From positions 1-23,586 of the forward strand of contig CALEYL010000030.1 of NCBI GenBank assembly GCA_937926205.1: 23,586 nt of DNA. Reading direction: 5' to 3'. Below, piece after piece: positions 7,122 through 16,300 of this stretch (its first letter is position 1; the number at the start of each line of letters is the position of its first letter). Both the position numbers and the translations under genes were made by a program. The stretch is from an uncultured Saprospiraceae bacterium (GTDB lineage Bacteria > Bacteroidota > Bacteroidia > Chitinophagales > Saprospiraceae). The notes below the pieces were generated by a model. The model saw nothing but the letters and a program-made list of their open reading frames with translations. It made no database searches and had not been told where the DNA came from.

Positions 7122-10100
7122 CTACCCCCCTATCCGCTTCAAAAACAAAGCCGTATCGTCATTCCTGGCGACAAAAATCAGGTTGTTTTTTCCTGATTTC
7201 AGTTCCACCAAATCCCGGATTTCGCCAACAATTTTCAGTCCGGAAACAGCCGATGAAGTTGCCCGGAAGTTGTTTTTCCCATCGCCGAGCAGCAGCGTAC
7301 CATAACTCGCATCGTAACGCCCCATTTCAGGTTTAGCGCGGAAAAAATTGCCGCCGAGCAATAAATCCGGATGGCCATCGCCATTAAAATCGTCGGCCAG
7401 TATGGCACAAACCGGAGAAAATTGCGCCTCGATCGGCAGGTTTTTCATCGCAAAGCCACCTTTCCCATCGTTGATGAAAAGCGTGGTTGCCAAATGGTTT
7501 ACTTCCTGAACCACACAGCGCTGCAACTGCTCCGGGGTGAATATGTCAGTGAGCACCTGATTTTTGTAACTCGAATACTGTAAATATTTCTTTTTCAGAC
7601 CGGGCAACTGCATCACCAAATCGTGGCGAAGCACCAAAGGATAAGAACGGTCTTCATTGTAACTGCAAATGATCTGCTCCACCGTGCCATTTTGATCGAA
7701 ATCGTTTACGTGCATGGTGACGGGGCGCTCTGGCGTGGCGCGCAGCCGGGAATTCCAGCCGTGGTTGCCGCCGATCAGGTCTACATCGCCATCGCCGTCA
7801 ACATCTGCAGCGACAAGGGTATTCCACCAGCCTTTTGTCTCATTTAAACCAGCCTTATCGGTCACTTCTGTAAAGGACTTGCCCTCGTTTTCAAAAACCC
7901 GAACCGGCATCCAGTCGCCGGCAATCACGAGGTCGGTATCGCCGTCGCCGTCTGTATCCGTCCAGAGCGCCGTTGTAATCATGCCCGTTTCTTTCAGCCC
8001 GGGCGCGACCGAAGGCGTCACATTGCTGAATTTCCCCTTGCCGTCATTTTGTAAAATGTAGCCATTACACGGTACGCCATAGAGCTCGGGGCGCAGGCGA
8101 ACGCCAACAAACAGGTCAAGATCGCCATCCTGATCGTAGTCTGCCGCCGCCACACAGGAAGTGCTTTCAGCTCTGGAAGTTGGGAGTGATTGAGGTGATT
8201 TGGAATAATTTCCCCGACCGTCGTTCAGATACAAACGATCTATCAGCGCGAGGTGACCCGCAACAAATTCATTGCCTCCTGAAGCCACATAAAGGTCCTG
8301 ATCACCATCCCCATCCGCATCAAAAAAAAGTACGCCGCTGTCTTCTGAAAGTTTATCGTTTTCAAATAAAGCGGCATTGGTAAGTTGAAAGCGGCCATCC
8401 GGTTTTTGAACAAAAAGGCTGCCGGGGTGGTCTTTTGCACCGCCAATAAAAAGGTCGTCCAGCCCGTCGCCGTTCACATCGCCTTTTGCAACTTTGGGGC
8501 CTTCCGCCGACAACATGTGGTACAACAGGCGGTCCCGGTCAAAATCAACAAAAATATTTTCCTGATGGCGGAAGTCGAACGGATTTGACGCTACGCTGAA
8601 AATGGGAGCAGGTTTGGTTTGTTGCACAACCGGCGCTTCAACAGCTTCATCCTGTGACAACACAATCGATTGGTTGGTCGGTACTTTTGTACGCAACGTA
8701 ATTTTGCCATCCGGCCAAACCACCCGCAGCGTATCGGCCACTTCGATGCTTCCGAGGCCAAAAAGCAGGCGGTTTTCAATGGAGGATTGAAAACCCCGGG
8801 TTGGAATCTGCTCTAAATAATATTGTTGTCCCTGATGAAAAACAGTTGCGTTCGCCCCAACGGCAAAAGGATTCTGACCGCTTCCTTTGAGCTTCAAAGC
8901 GAGGTAGTGGTTTTCGGGATGCCTGGTTTGAACTTCGTTTCGGTAGACGAAAGCAGGCATGTTCACATTATTCACCACCAAATCGAGGTCGCCATCGTTG
9001 TCTAAATCCGCATAAGCGGAACCATTGGAAAAACCGGGTGTGTCGAGTCCCCAGTCTTTGGAGCGGTTTGTAAAATGGAAGTCCTGAGCCTCGCCTTCCC
9101 GCGAAAACGCATAATTGGAAACCGGATTCGAGGGGATGTAATCAATGAGTTTTTTATAATCTACGCCTTGCTTACTGATGACAGCACGCTGCACTTCTTC
9201 ATTGGCAATGTAATTGAGAAAATCCTGGTCTGTCAGATCCTGATAAATGCCATTCGCAACAAAAATATCTTTTTGGCCATTGTTGTCAAGGTCTACAATT
9301 AGGGCGCCCCAACTCCAGTCGGTCGCCTCTACGCCGCTGAGGCGGCCAATTTCGCTGAAGGTCCCGTCTTCGTTGTTCAGGTGAAACATGTTGCGCGTAA
9401 ACTGGTGGTAGTAGCCATTCTTCAGGCCGTATTGATAGCGGTCCCAGTTTTCAAAAGTAGTTGCGGTTTTCAAACGTTCGTTCGGCTCGGGAAGCATTTC
9501 CGTTACAAACAATTCCGGAAAACCGTCGTTGTTAAAATCGGCCATATCGGCGCCCATCGACGCGCCGCTGATGGAGCGGATTTCTTCTTCCAGCACTTCC
9601 CGGAAAGTGCCGTCGTGGTTGTTGATATAAAGGTAATCCCGTTCAAAAAAGTCGTTCGAGACATAAATATCCAGCCAGCCATCGCGGTCGACATCTCCCA
9701 CCGTAACCCCCAGTCCGAAACCAATGATGCTGCCATAAATGCCCGCAGCTTCACTTACATCGGTAAACTTTCCGCCATCGTTGCGAAAAAGTTTATCGCC
9801 GCCAATGGGGTCGCGCACGCCGCGTATGTTTTTCCTCAGGTTAAAACTGCCGATGGCCTGATAGGAGTTGTTCAACAGGTACATGTCCAGATCGCCGTCT
9901 TTGTCGTAGTCAAAAAATGCGGCATGGGTGGAATATCCCTTGTCATCGAGGCCGTATTCAGCGGCTTTTTCAGTAAATGTCAGGTCGCCGTTGTTGATGA
10001 ACAGTTCGTTTTGTTTGTTGTCGCCGGCCACATCACCTGAATTGCAGACGTAAATATCCAGCAGTCCATCGGCATTCACATCGGCCATCACCACACCGGT

Positions 10101-10460
10101 GGACCAGGCTTTTGTACCGCCAACGCCAGCTTTTTCGGTAATGTCTTCAAATTTAAAATTGCCTTTGTTGAGGTAAAGGTGGTTCTTCGCCATATTGGAG
10201 GTGAAATAGACATCCGGCAAACCATCGTTGTTGATATCACCGATGGAGACCCCTCCCCCGTTGTAAAAATTGCGATAGGTATAAATATTAAAATCGCTGT
10301 TGTACACGAGGTTGTTGGCAAAATCAATGCCCGTCTCTTCGGAAGGCATCATGGTGAAGAGCTTATCGCCAATGGGGGTATTCCCCGGTTTGCACCCTGA
10401 AAACAGGAGAAAAAAAGCAATAAACACTAGACTTAAGACAAAACAGGTAGTAACCTTCAT
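7122..10460 (-). CDS. Large VCBS/FG-GAP lipoprotein with ASPIC/UnbV domain (paralogue 1)
   Basis: This 1112-aa CRTAC1-like protein has a lipoprotein signal (lipobox FSGC, Cys23), so it is probably an outer-membrane, surface-exposed lipoprotein. Residues about 44-510 hold seven Ca-binding VCBS/FG-GAP motifs, for example DINNDGLPD at 75, DYDKDGDLD at 184 and DLDNDGDLD at 485. Residues about 518-600 are an ASPIC/UnbV domain (HYLALKLKG, FAVGANATV, RGFQSSIENRLLFGLG, VVWPDGK). A second propeller block at about 640-1110 has further motifs (DVNGDGLDD 661, DADGDGDQD 714, DYDQDGDLD 774, DTDGDGDTD 835, DVDGDGDVD 886, DFNGDGHPD 1024). The layout suggests a twin beta-propeller binding protein. It is the last gene of the VCBS-lipoprotein-VCBS unit, 76 nt behind the 201-aa lipoprotein gene. 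No catalytic motif is seen. The ligand is unknown; a role with SusCD is inferred from position. Confidence 0.9.
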   Translation of the reverse strand: MKVTTCFVLSLVFIAFFLLFSGCKPGNTPIGDKLFTMMPSEETGIDFANNLVYNSDFNIYTYRNFYNGGGVSIGDINNDGLPDVYFTSNMAKNHLYLNKGNFKFEDITEKAGVGGTKAWSTGVVMADVNADGLLDIYVCNSGDVAGDNKQNELFINNGDLTFTEKAAEYGLDDKGYSTHAAFFDYDKDGDLDMYLLNNSYQAIGSFNLRKNIRGVRDPIGGDKLFRNDGGKFTDVSEAAGIYGSIIGFGLGVTVGDVDRDGWLDIYVSNDFFERDYLYINNHDGTFREVLEEEIRSISGASMGADMADFNNDGFPELFVTEMLPEPNERLKTATTFENWDRYQYGLKNGYYHQFTRNMFHLNNEDGTFSEIGRLSGVEATDWSWGALIVDLDNNGQKDIFVANGIYQDLTDQDFLNYIANEEVQRAVISKQGVDYKKLIDYIPSNPVSNYAFSREGEAQDFHFTNRSKDWGLDTPGFSNGSAYADLDNDGDLDLVVNNVNMPAFVYRNEVQTRHPENHYLALKLKGSGQNPFAVGANATVFHQGQQYYLEQIPTRGFQSSIENRLLFGLGSIEVADTLRVVWPDGKITLRTKVPTNQSIVLSQDEAVEAPVVQQTKPAPIFSVASNPFDFRHQENIFVDFDRDRLLYHMLSAEGPKVAKGDVNGDGLDDLFIGGAKDHPGSLFVQKPDGRFQLTNAALFENDKLSEDSGVLFFDADGDGDQDLYVASGGNEFVAGHLALIDRLYLNDGRGNYSKSPQSLPTSRAESTSCVAAADYDQDGDLDLFVGVRLRPELYGVPCNGYILQNDGKGKFSNVTPSVAPGLKETGMITTALWTDTDGDGDTDLVIAGDWMPVRVFENEGKSFTEVTDKAGLNETKGWWNTLVAADVDGDGDVDLIGGNHGWNSRLRATPERPVTMHVNDFDQNGTVEQIICSYNEDRSYPLVLRHDLVMQLPGLKKKYLQYSSYKNQVLTDIFTPEQLQRCVVQEVNHLATTLFINDGKGGFAMKNLPIEAQFSPVCAILADDFNGDGHPDLLLGGNFFRAKPEMGRYDASYGTLLLGDGKNNFRATSSAVSGLKIVGEIRDLVELKSGKNNLIFVARNDDTALFLKRIGG

Positions 10461-10480
10461 AATATTTTATTCTAAAAACT

Positions 10481-10530
10481 GCCAGCCGCCAACTGCCAAC
10501 TGCCAACTAAATAACTGCCAACTGCCAACT
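10481..10530 (-). repeat. Heptamer array AGTTGGC behind the 201-aa lipoprotein gene
   Basis: On the plus strand GCCAACT occurs at 10488, 10495, 10502, 10517 and 10524, with a degenerate GCCAGCC at 10481 and an 8-nt interruption AAATAACT. Read on the minus strand it is AGTTGGC repeated, starting 6 nt after the TAG stop (10537-10539) and filling most of the space to the next gene. Confidence 0.85.
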
Positions 10531-10536
10531 AAAAAA

Positions 10537-11142
10537 CTACTGCGCACCCTGCTTTACCTTTGCTTTCTGTTCTGCCAGTTGTGCTTCCACTATTTTTTCT
10601 ATGGGCACATCCGTAAAGCTCGCCCGCACGACCCGGTCGTCTTCTTTCCAGATAGAGATGCGGCGGTTGCCGTCCATTTTTACAAAAACAGAGCCGCGTA
10701 CCGGGTGCTTGATTTCAATAAACCCCTTGCCGTACCAGCTTTCAAACATCTGACGTACATCGAGTTGCAGACTGTCGGCAAACAATTCTTTGTTCCACGG
10801 CGCCCAGGCATCGTAGCTAAAGGAAACGGGCATTTCGTAAATTTTATCTTCCCAGAATTTAGGATAGAAATACATCTTTCCGGGGGCTTTCAGCTCGCGG
10901 GGGATGTATTCTACACTGGAATTATTCAATCCCTCTTTGATGAGTTCTTTTTTATTCATTTCCCAGCAATGGGCATAAAATTTTTTGCTGGTCATGCCAA
11001 AATAGACGCCGAGAAACAGAGAATCGTTGCGCTCGCCGCTGGCAAGTTCCCGTTTCTCCATGCGTTTGTATTCAGAAGTCTCGCTGCAGCCCCAAAAAAA
11101 CATCAGGCTCGAAAAAGCGGCAGTATAAATCAGGTATTTCAT
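10537..11142 (-). CDS. Lipoprotein of unknown function, 201 aa
   Basis: I do not recognise a named family. The N-terminus MKYLIYTAAFSSLMFFWGCSE is a lipoprotein signal with lipobox FWGC and Cys19. The mature part is mixed alpha/beta with many aromatics: a LGVYFGMTSKKFYAHCWEMN segment at about 43-62, an aromatic KMYFYPKFWEDKIYEMPVSF stretch, then GSVFVKMDGNRRISIWKEDDRVV, and a charged C-terminal helix (VEAQLAEQKAKVKQ). The VYFGMTxxxF motif recalls small periplasmic proteins that sense or bind partners, but this is only an impression. The gene lies 60 nt behind VCBS paralogue 2 and 76 nt before paralogue 1, same strand, so it is very likely co-transcribed and may be a surface partner of both. 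No own promoter was found. Confidence 0.8.
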   Translation of the reverse strand: MKYLIYTAAFSSLMFFWGCSETSEYKRMEKRELASGERNDSLFLGVYFGMTSKKFYAHCWEMNKKELIKEGLNNSSVEYIPRELKAPGKMYFYPKFWEDKIYEMPVSFSYDAWAPWNKELFADSLQLDVRQMFESWYGKGFIEIKHPVRGSVFVKMDGNRRISIWKEDDRVVRASFTDVPIEKIVEAQLAEQKAKVKQGAQ

Positions 11143-11202
11143 GATACAGTGCTTCTTTTAATTTTAGTGAGTCAGTTAAACAAATAGCGTGTACCCAAAA
11201 GA

Positions 11203-14200
11203 TCAATTTCGTTCAAACAACACCATTTTGTCATTGTTTTTTGCAACCAGCAGCAAATCCTTTTTTCCGATTCGGATGCTCCGGATGTCGCGGATTTCTC
11301 CTTTGACAAAGAAGCCGGAATCACCGGGCAACAATGGCCAAAAGGCGCCGTTTCCTTCGCCCTGCATTGCCATTCCATAGCCCGAATCGTAAATACCAAT
11401 TTCCGGCTTGGAGCGGCAAAAATTGCCACCCAGCAACAGATCCGGCTTATGGTCGCCGTCAAAATCCTGGACGCTAATGGCATAAACAGGAGATAACTGG
11501 GCCTGAAAAGGGAACGTTTTCCATTCAAAATGGCCTTTGCCATCATTGATCAGACAGCCGCTATCCAATCGGTAGGCACTCAGACGAATGGCGCGCTCCA
11601 GTTGCTGCGGGGTAAAAATATCTTCGATGGTCTGTTCTTTGTAGGCCTGGTATTTCTGGTATTTTTTCCGAAGAGACGGCAATTGCGCCACCAGGTCCGG
11701 CCGTAAAACCAGCGGATAGGAACGCTCGCCGTTGTAGGTACACAAAATTTGTTCGGCTGTACCGTTGCCATCAAAATCGTTGATGTACATGGTAGCCGGT
11801 TTTGTCGGAGAAGCTTTAATCCTGCTGTTCAGACCGTGGTTACCCAGCAGAAAATCCACATCGCCGTCGTTGTCCACATCGGCAGCTTCCAGGCAATGCC
11901 AAAAACCATTGCTGCCTGCTAAGCCTGCTTGTTCAGTCATCTCTATAAAACCGCCGCCCTGCTTCAGGTCATTCCTGAAAAGCTTCACCGGCATCCATTC
12001 TCCGGCAATCGCGAGGTCAGGATCGCCATCGCCATCGGCATCCGCCCAAACTGCAGCTGTGATCATGCCACACTTTAGCAGTTCCGGCGCCAGTTGTTGC
12101 GTTACATCTCTAAAATTAGCTTTACCGTCGTTTTGCAACAGATACCCGTTTACCGGAATCCCATATAAGAAGGGTTTCAGGCGTGTACCCACAAATAAAT
12201 CGAGGTCGCCATCGCCATCAAAATCAGCAGCTTTCACACAAGCCGTACTTTCAAAACGCGAAATGGCGGGCGCGGGCGAAAGGCGTTTGAAATTTCCTTT
12301 CCCGTCATTCAGGTACAGGCGGTCGATAAGAGCATCGGAGCTGCCCGGAAATTCATTTCCGCCACTGGCTACATACAAATCGAGGTCGCCGTCGCCATCG
12401 GCATCAAAAAACAGGCAATCGGTATCTTCAGATATTTTGTTCTGTTCAAAGACAGCCTGGTTCGTTTGCCTAAACTGTCCGTTTGGCAGTTGAATGAACA
12501 AAGCGCCGGCCTCGTCTTTGGCGCCGCCGACAAAAAAGTCTTCCCTTTTGTCGCCGTTGACATCGCCAAGCGCAATTTTAGGTCCTTCTGACGACAACAT
12601 GTGAAAAATCAGGCGGTCGCGGTCAAAATCAACAAAGGCATTTTCCCGATGCGCCCAATTAATTCCTAGCGTCGAATTCAGTTCCGAAAAAATCGTTTTA
12701 GCGGCTGGAGAAGAAGGAGTCGGCGCCAAAATCGCCTCGCTTTGTTTTAAAACCAAAAACTGGTCAACAGGCGTATTCCCCAATTTCGTAGAACGGCCAT
12801 CGGGCCAAAGTACGGCGACAGAGTCGACCCTCGCTGCTGTCCCCAAACCAAAGTGCAGGCGGTAATCTACACAAGACTGAAACCCGCGCATGGGTTCAAT
12901 TTCCTGATAATGGGTTTGACCGCCGGCATAAACAGTGGCCTGTGCCCCAATGGCAAAACGGTTTTTCCCTTCGCCCTGAAGCGAGATGTTCAGAAAATGC
13001 TGGCCGCTTTTTTTCTGTCTGGTTTCATTGCGGTAGACAAACGGGGGCATATTGACATTGTTGACCACAAGATCGAGGTCGCCGTCGTTGTCCAGATCCG
13101 CATAAGCAGAACCATTGGAAAAACCCGGTGTGCCCAATCCCCAGGCAGCCGCCTTGTTTTCAAAAGTAAGCCCTGTGGCAGAAGGATCCCCCGCCACAAC
13201 GCCTTTGTTGACAAACAAATAATTCGGCAGGGCTTGCGACGGAATGGTGTCGATCATCTGTTTGATGACCGCATTGTCGCGGCGCAACATGTTCCGGATG
13301 GTATTGGGGTCAGAATAAAAATTGACATAATCCTGATCGGTAAGGTCTTTAAAAATGCCGTTCGCGACAAAAATGTCTTTGAAACCATCGTTATCAAAAT
13401 CAGCTATCAGGGCGCCCCAGCTCCAATCTGTCGCATGAACGCCTGCGAGCCGGCCCATTTCACTGAATTGCCCATTGCCGCGGTTCAATTGCAGGACATT
13501 GCGGGGAAATTGCTGAAAATACCCGTTCTGGACATTGAGTTGGTGTTTGTCCCAATTCTCAAATACCGTTTTGGTTTTCATGCGGGCGTCGTCTTCCGGC
13601 AGCATTTCCGTGACAAAAATTTCGGGATAGCCATCGTTGTTCAGGTCGGCCATGTCGGCGCCCATCGAGCCCATGCTGATTTCCCGCAGGTGTGATTCCA
13701 GGGCCTCGGTGAAAGTGCCGTCGTGATTGTTAAAATAGAGATAGTCGCGTTCAAAAAAGTCGTTCGACACATAAATATCGGGCCACCCGTCGCGGTTTAC
13801 ATCGCCGATGGTGACACCCAGCCCAAAACCAATCGCGCTGCCATAAATGCCGGCCTGCTCGCTAACGTCGATGAAGTGATCGCCCTCATTGCGGTACAAT
13901 TTGTTGCCGCCCGCTTCATCTCTTTTCAAACGCTGGTCTTTGATGAGGTCGTAGCCTCCGACCGGGCGCAGCGAGTTATTCAGCAGGTACATATCCAGAT
14001 CGCCGTCTTTGTCGTAGTCAAAAAAAGCAGCGTGTGAAGACAGGCCCACATCGGCGATGCCCCAGGATTTGGAAGCTTCTTTGAAGGTGAGATCGCCCTG
14101 ATTGATGAACAACTCGTTGTGGCGGTTATCGCCTATGGGCGCTCCGGATTTGCACACGTAGAGATCGAGCCATCCGTCGCTGTTTACATCCGCAAAAGAC

Positions 14201-14565
14201 ACGCCGGAAGACCACACACCGTGGCAGGCGACACCGGCTTTTTCCGTAATGTCTTCAAATTTGAAATTGCCTTTATTGAGGTAAAGTTTGTTGTCGGCCT
14301 GGTTGCCGCAAAAATAGATATCGGGCAAGCCGTCGTTGTTGATATCGCCAACGCCCACACCGGCGCCGTTGTAGAAATTGCGATAGGTATAGGCGTTAAA
14401 CTCTTCAGAATGCCGGAGCTGGTTAAGGAACTGGATGCCCGTTTCGTCTGCCGTCAATTCACTGAATAGCGCATCCTTAGGTGCTTTCGGCACCGTGGCT
14501 TTGTCTTTGCAGGCGACTGTAAATAACAACAGGAACAGAACAACATAGAAATGGTGGAAGCGCAT
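11203..14565 (-). CDS. Large VCBS/FG-GAP lipoprotein with ASPIC/UnbV domain (paralogue 2)
   Basis: This 1120-aa paralogue of the gene at 7122 is alignable end to end by eye. I start it at the ATG at 14565 (MRFHHFYVVLFLLLFTVAC), which gives a lipobox TVAC with Cys19; an earlier in-frame ATG at 14640 lies inside the susD terminator hairpin. The first propeller block (about 40-500) has DINNDGLPD, DVNSDGWLD, DYDKDGDLD, DVNRDGWPD, DFDNDGFKD and DLDNDGDLD. The ASPIC/UnbV domain lies at about 510-600 (FAIGAQATV, RGFQSCVDYRLHFGLG, VLWPDGR). The second block has DADGDGDLD, DFDGDGDLD, DADGDGDPD, DVDNDGDVD and a degenerate DVNGDKRED. Both paralogues share a distinctive helical insert (LPSLRKKYQKYQAYKEQ...DIFTPQQLERA). 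It is probably surface-exposed and Ca-dependent. It has its own promoter at 14597-14604 and is the first gene of its unit. Confidence 0.9.
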   Translation of the reverse strand: MRFHHFYVVLFLLLFTVACKDKATVPKAPKDALFSELTADETGIQFLNQLRHSEEFNAYTYRNFYNGAGVGVGDINNDGLPDIYFCGNQADNKLYLNKGNFKFEDITEKAGVACHGVWSSGVSFADVNSDGWLDLYVCKSGAPIGDNRHNELFINQGDLTFKEASKSWGIADVGLSSHAAFFDYDKDGDLDMYLLNNSLRPVGGYDLIKDQRLKRDEAGGNKLYRNEGDHFIDVSEQAGIYGSAIGFGLGVTIGDVNRDGWPDIYVSNDFFERDYLYFNNHDGTFTEALESHLREISMGSMGADMADLNNDGYPEIFVTEMLPEDDARMKTKTVFENWDKHQLNVQNGYFQQFPRNVLQLNRGNGQFSEMGRLAGVHATDWSWGALIADFDNDGFKDIFVANGIFKDLTDQDYVNFYSDPNTIRNMLRRDNAVIKQMIDTIPSQALPNYLFVNKGVVAGDPSATGLTFENKAAAWGLGTPGFSNGSAYADLDNDGDLDLVVNNVNMPPFVYRNETRQKKSGQHFLNISLQGEGKNRFAIGAQATVYAGGQTHYQEIEPMRGFQSCVDYRLHFGLGTAARVDSVAVLWPDGRSTKLGNTPVDQFLVLKQSEAILAPTPSSPAAKTIFSELNSTLGINWAHRENAFVDFDRDRLIFHMLSSEGPKIALGDVNGDKREDFFVGGAKDEAGALFIQLPNGQFRQTNQAVFEQNKISEDTDCLFFDADGDGDLDLYVASGGNEFPGSSDALIDRLYLNDGKGNFKRLSPAPAISRFESTACVKAADFDGDGDLDLFVGTRLKPFLYGIPVNGYLLQNDGKANFRDVTQQLAPELLKCGMITAAVWADADGDGDPDLAIAGEWMPVKLFRNDLKQGGGFIEMTEQAGLAGSNGFWHCLEAADVDNDGDVDFLLGNHGLNSRIKASPTKPATMYINDFDGNGTAEQILCTYNGERSYPLVLRPDLVAQLPSLRKKYQKYQAYKEQTIEDIFTPQQLERAIRLSAYRLDSGCLINDGKGHFEWKTFPFQAQLSPVYAISVQDFDGDHKPDLLLGGNFCRSKPEIGIYDSGYGMAMQGEGNGAFWPLLPGDSGFFVKGEIRDIRSIRIGKKDLLLVAKNNDKMVLFERN

Positions 14566-14596
14566 AGACGACAGGCATTTGAAAGAAGAGCCGTCA

Positions 14597-14604
14597 CAAA
14601 GATA
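14597..14604 (-). promoter_or_regulatory. Promoter -7 box for the VCBS unit
   Basis: On the minus strand this reads TATCTTTG, a perfect TAnnTTTG box. The predicted transcription start is near 14590, giving a leader of about 25 nt before the ATG at 14565. The -33 region is T-rich (TTTCTTTT) but has no exact TTTG. Its place between the susD terminator and the VCBS start makes it credible. Confidence 0.6.
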
Positions 14605-14625
14605 GTACGAGTATGTAAAAGAAAG

Positions 14626-14667
14626 AAAAAAAGAGAGCAAGCAACCACATTGGATTACTTGCTCTCT
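14626..14667 (-). terminator. Intrinsic terminator of the susCD unit
   Basis: On the minus strand AGAGAGCAAG (14667-14658) pairs perfectly with CTTGCTCTCT (14641-14632) across a 16-nt loop and is followed by seven T residues (14632-14626). It lies 34 nt behind the susD stop. This is a textbook rho-independent terminator and separates susCD from the downstream lipoprotein genes. Confidence 0.9.
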
Positions 14668-14700
14668 ATGTCAGAATCAACTAAGATTCAACAACATCAA

Positions 14701-16269
14701 TTAATAGCCCGGGTTCTGAACCAGACGCGGGTTAGCATTAACCTGCTGAGCCGGAATCGGGAAAATACGCTTCGTTGGACCGGAAGCTGGTTTGAAGTCC
14801 CAGGTATCACCATATGCGCCAAAGCGGATAAGGTCCTGGCGACGCCAGCCTTCGTAGAAGAATTCACGGCCACGCTCTGCCAACAGATTGTCATTCGTAA
14901 GGCTGGCATAATCCGGAACGCCTGCGCGTGCACGAACCTGGTTCACCAAAGCCAATGCTTCTGCATCGCCGGCATTTTTGCGGAACAATGCTTCAGCCTT
15001 CATCAGCAATACATCGCTGTAGCGCAGAATCGGGAAGTCATTTGCCAGGTCTGGCGTAGCGCCTTTGGCAATTTCAAATTTACCAACACGGGCGCCTGCC
15101 TGACGCAGTGCATTCGGGAAGTGTTCGTTGATCTCAGGCGTAAAGGTCAGCGGCTGACCATCCGGGTCATTGGCTTCAGCACCAGCATCAATCAAACGCG
15201 TGCCATCAGCAGCAAACTGTGGGCCAGCGAGGAAGTTACCGCGAACACTTTGGTTGCCATAAACACCTTTGCGCTTATCAGCATCGTCATAAGATTCGTA
15301 GAATTCCTGAAGCGTGCAATAGCCGTTCCATGGCTGAGCCTGCAACTGGAAAGTAGCCTGGCTGGAGTAGTGCAACGTCATCTGAGCCAGGTTAAAGCCC
15401 GTGGCATTCTGCTCATCGTAAGGAATAACGAACACGTTCTCGTTAGAACCTGAGTTGTTCGTATTGAAATTGGTGAAGTAGTCGGATTCAATCGAGTATA
15501 ACCCAGAGTTGATTACTTCATTACAGGCTGCAATAGCTGCATCCCACTGTGCCGTACCTGTGTAAACCTCAGCATTGAGGTACAGTTTGGCCTGCAGCGC
15601 CTTACCAGCATAGTAGTTCATACGTGCATAAGTAGATCCGTCCTTCTTACGCTCCAGGTTTGGAACGTTTGCATTCAGTTCGCTTTCGATGAAAGCATAA
15701 ACTTCTGCACGTGACTTGGTTGGAGGATTGGCTTCTGCCGTAGAAAAGCTCGATACGATAGGCACGTTGCCATAAGCATCCAGCAGCCAGTAGTAGAACA
15801 GCGCACGCAGTACTTTCACCTCGCCGATGAAAGCAGCAGCTTGTGCAGCATCTACTTTTCCGTCTGCAACCAACTGGTCGAACAAGTCGATTACGCGGTT
15901 ACAGTTGTTAACGCCACCAAAAAGGAAGTTCCAGCCGTTGTTGATCGATTCTTCAGTAGGCGTGTATTCGTGGCGGTGAACGCGCAGCCACTGTCCGCCG
16001 TCAAACCAGTCGGCGCCGCGGTGCGGAATCATCATTTCGTCAGAAGAAATTTCCTGTAACGAAAAGATACTGTTGTGGTTAGCCCAACCATAAAGGCTGG
16101 TATAAGTAGCGCCCAGGGCAGAGATGAATTGTTCCTCTGTCGTCGGGAAGTTGGCATCAGTTAACTGACCGTAAACCTCTTCATCCAGGTTCGTACAAGA
16201 CTGGGTGAAAGGAGTCAGAAAGGCCAACATCAAGAGCGCTTTTCCAAAAAAGGATGATTTATTGATCAT
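14701..16269 (-). CDS. susD: SusD/RagB-family outer-membrane lipoprotein
   Basis: This 522-aa SusD-like nutrient-binding lipoprotein forms the extracellular lid of the SusC channel. The start is the ATG at 16269 (MINKSSFFGKALLML...), which gives a lipobox TQSC with Cys25; the longer frame to 16311 would overlap susC and spoil the signal peptide. Family features are NLDEEVYGQLTDANF after the Cys, the TPR-like N-terminal helices (SLQEISSDEMM, NNCNRVIDLFDQL, IGEVKVLRALFYYWLLDAYGNVPI), and the C-terminal RYSDVLLMKAEALFR, LVNQVRARAGV, ERGREFFYEGWRRQDLIRFG and KRIFPIPAQQVNANPRL blocks. It follows susC by 31 nt, so the two are co-transcribed. The substrate cannot be read from the sequence, and no carbohydrate-active enzyme is nearby. 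Confidence 0.96.
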   Translation of the reverse strand: MINKSSFFGKALLMLAFLTPFTQSCTNLDEEVYGQLTDANFPTTEEQFISALGATYTSLYGWANHNSIFSLQEISSDEMMIPHRGADWFDGGQWLRVHRHEYTPTEESINNGWNFLFGGVNNCNRVIDLFDQLVADGKVDAAQAAAFIGEVKVLRALFYYWLLDAYGNVPIVSSFSTAEANPPTKSRAEVYAFIESELNANVPNLERKKDGSTYARMNYYAGKALQAKLYLNAEVYTGTAQWDAAIAACNEVINSGLYSIESDYFTNFNTNNSGSNENVFVIPYDEQNATGFNLAQMTLHYSSQATFQLQAQPWNGYCTLQEFYESYDDADKRKGVYGNQSVRGNFLAGPQFAADGTRLIDAGAEANDPDGQPLTFTPEINEHFPNALRQAGARVGKFEIAKGATPDLANDFPILRYSDVLLMKAEALFRKNAGDAEALALVNQVRARAGVPDYASLTNDNLLAERGREFFYEGWRRQDLIRFGAYGDTWDFKPASGPTKRIFPIPAQQVNANPRLVQNPGY

Positions 16270-16300
16270 AACGTGATTTTTTGAAAAAACAAATGATTTA

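Noticed and set aside
9381..10040. 219-aa plus-strand open frame antisense to VCBS paralogue 1 (also 12853-13695, 280 aa, antisense to paralogue 2)
   Set aside because: These are mirror frames of Asp/Gly-rich repeats. Their sequence (runs of VVVDI, AVFVVVKK) is the antisense of DxDxDG codons and matches no family.
10300..11187. 295-aa plus-strand open frame across the 201-aa lipoprotein gene
   Set aside because: It runs through the heptamer array (giving CQLPT repeats) and antisense to two real lipoprotein genes with proper signal peptides.
14551..15453. 300-aa plus-strand open frame opposite the susD end
   Set aside because: It is antisense to clear SusD C-terminal motifs and crosses the susD terminator and the VCBS promoter.
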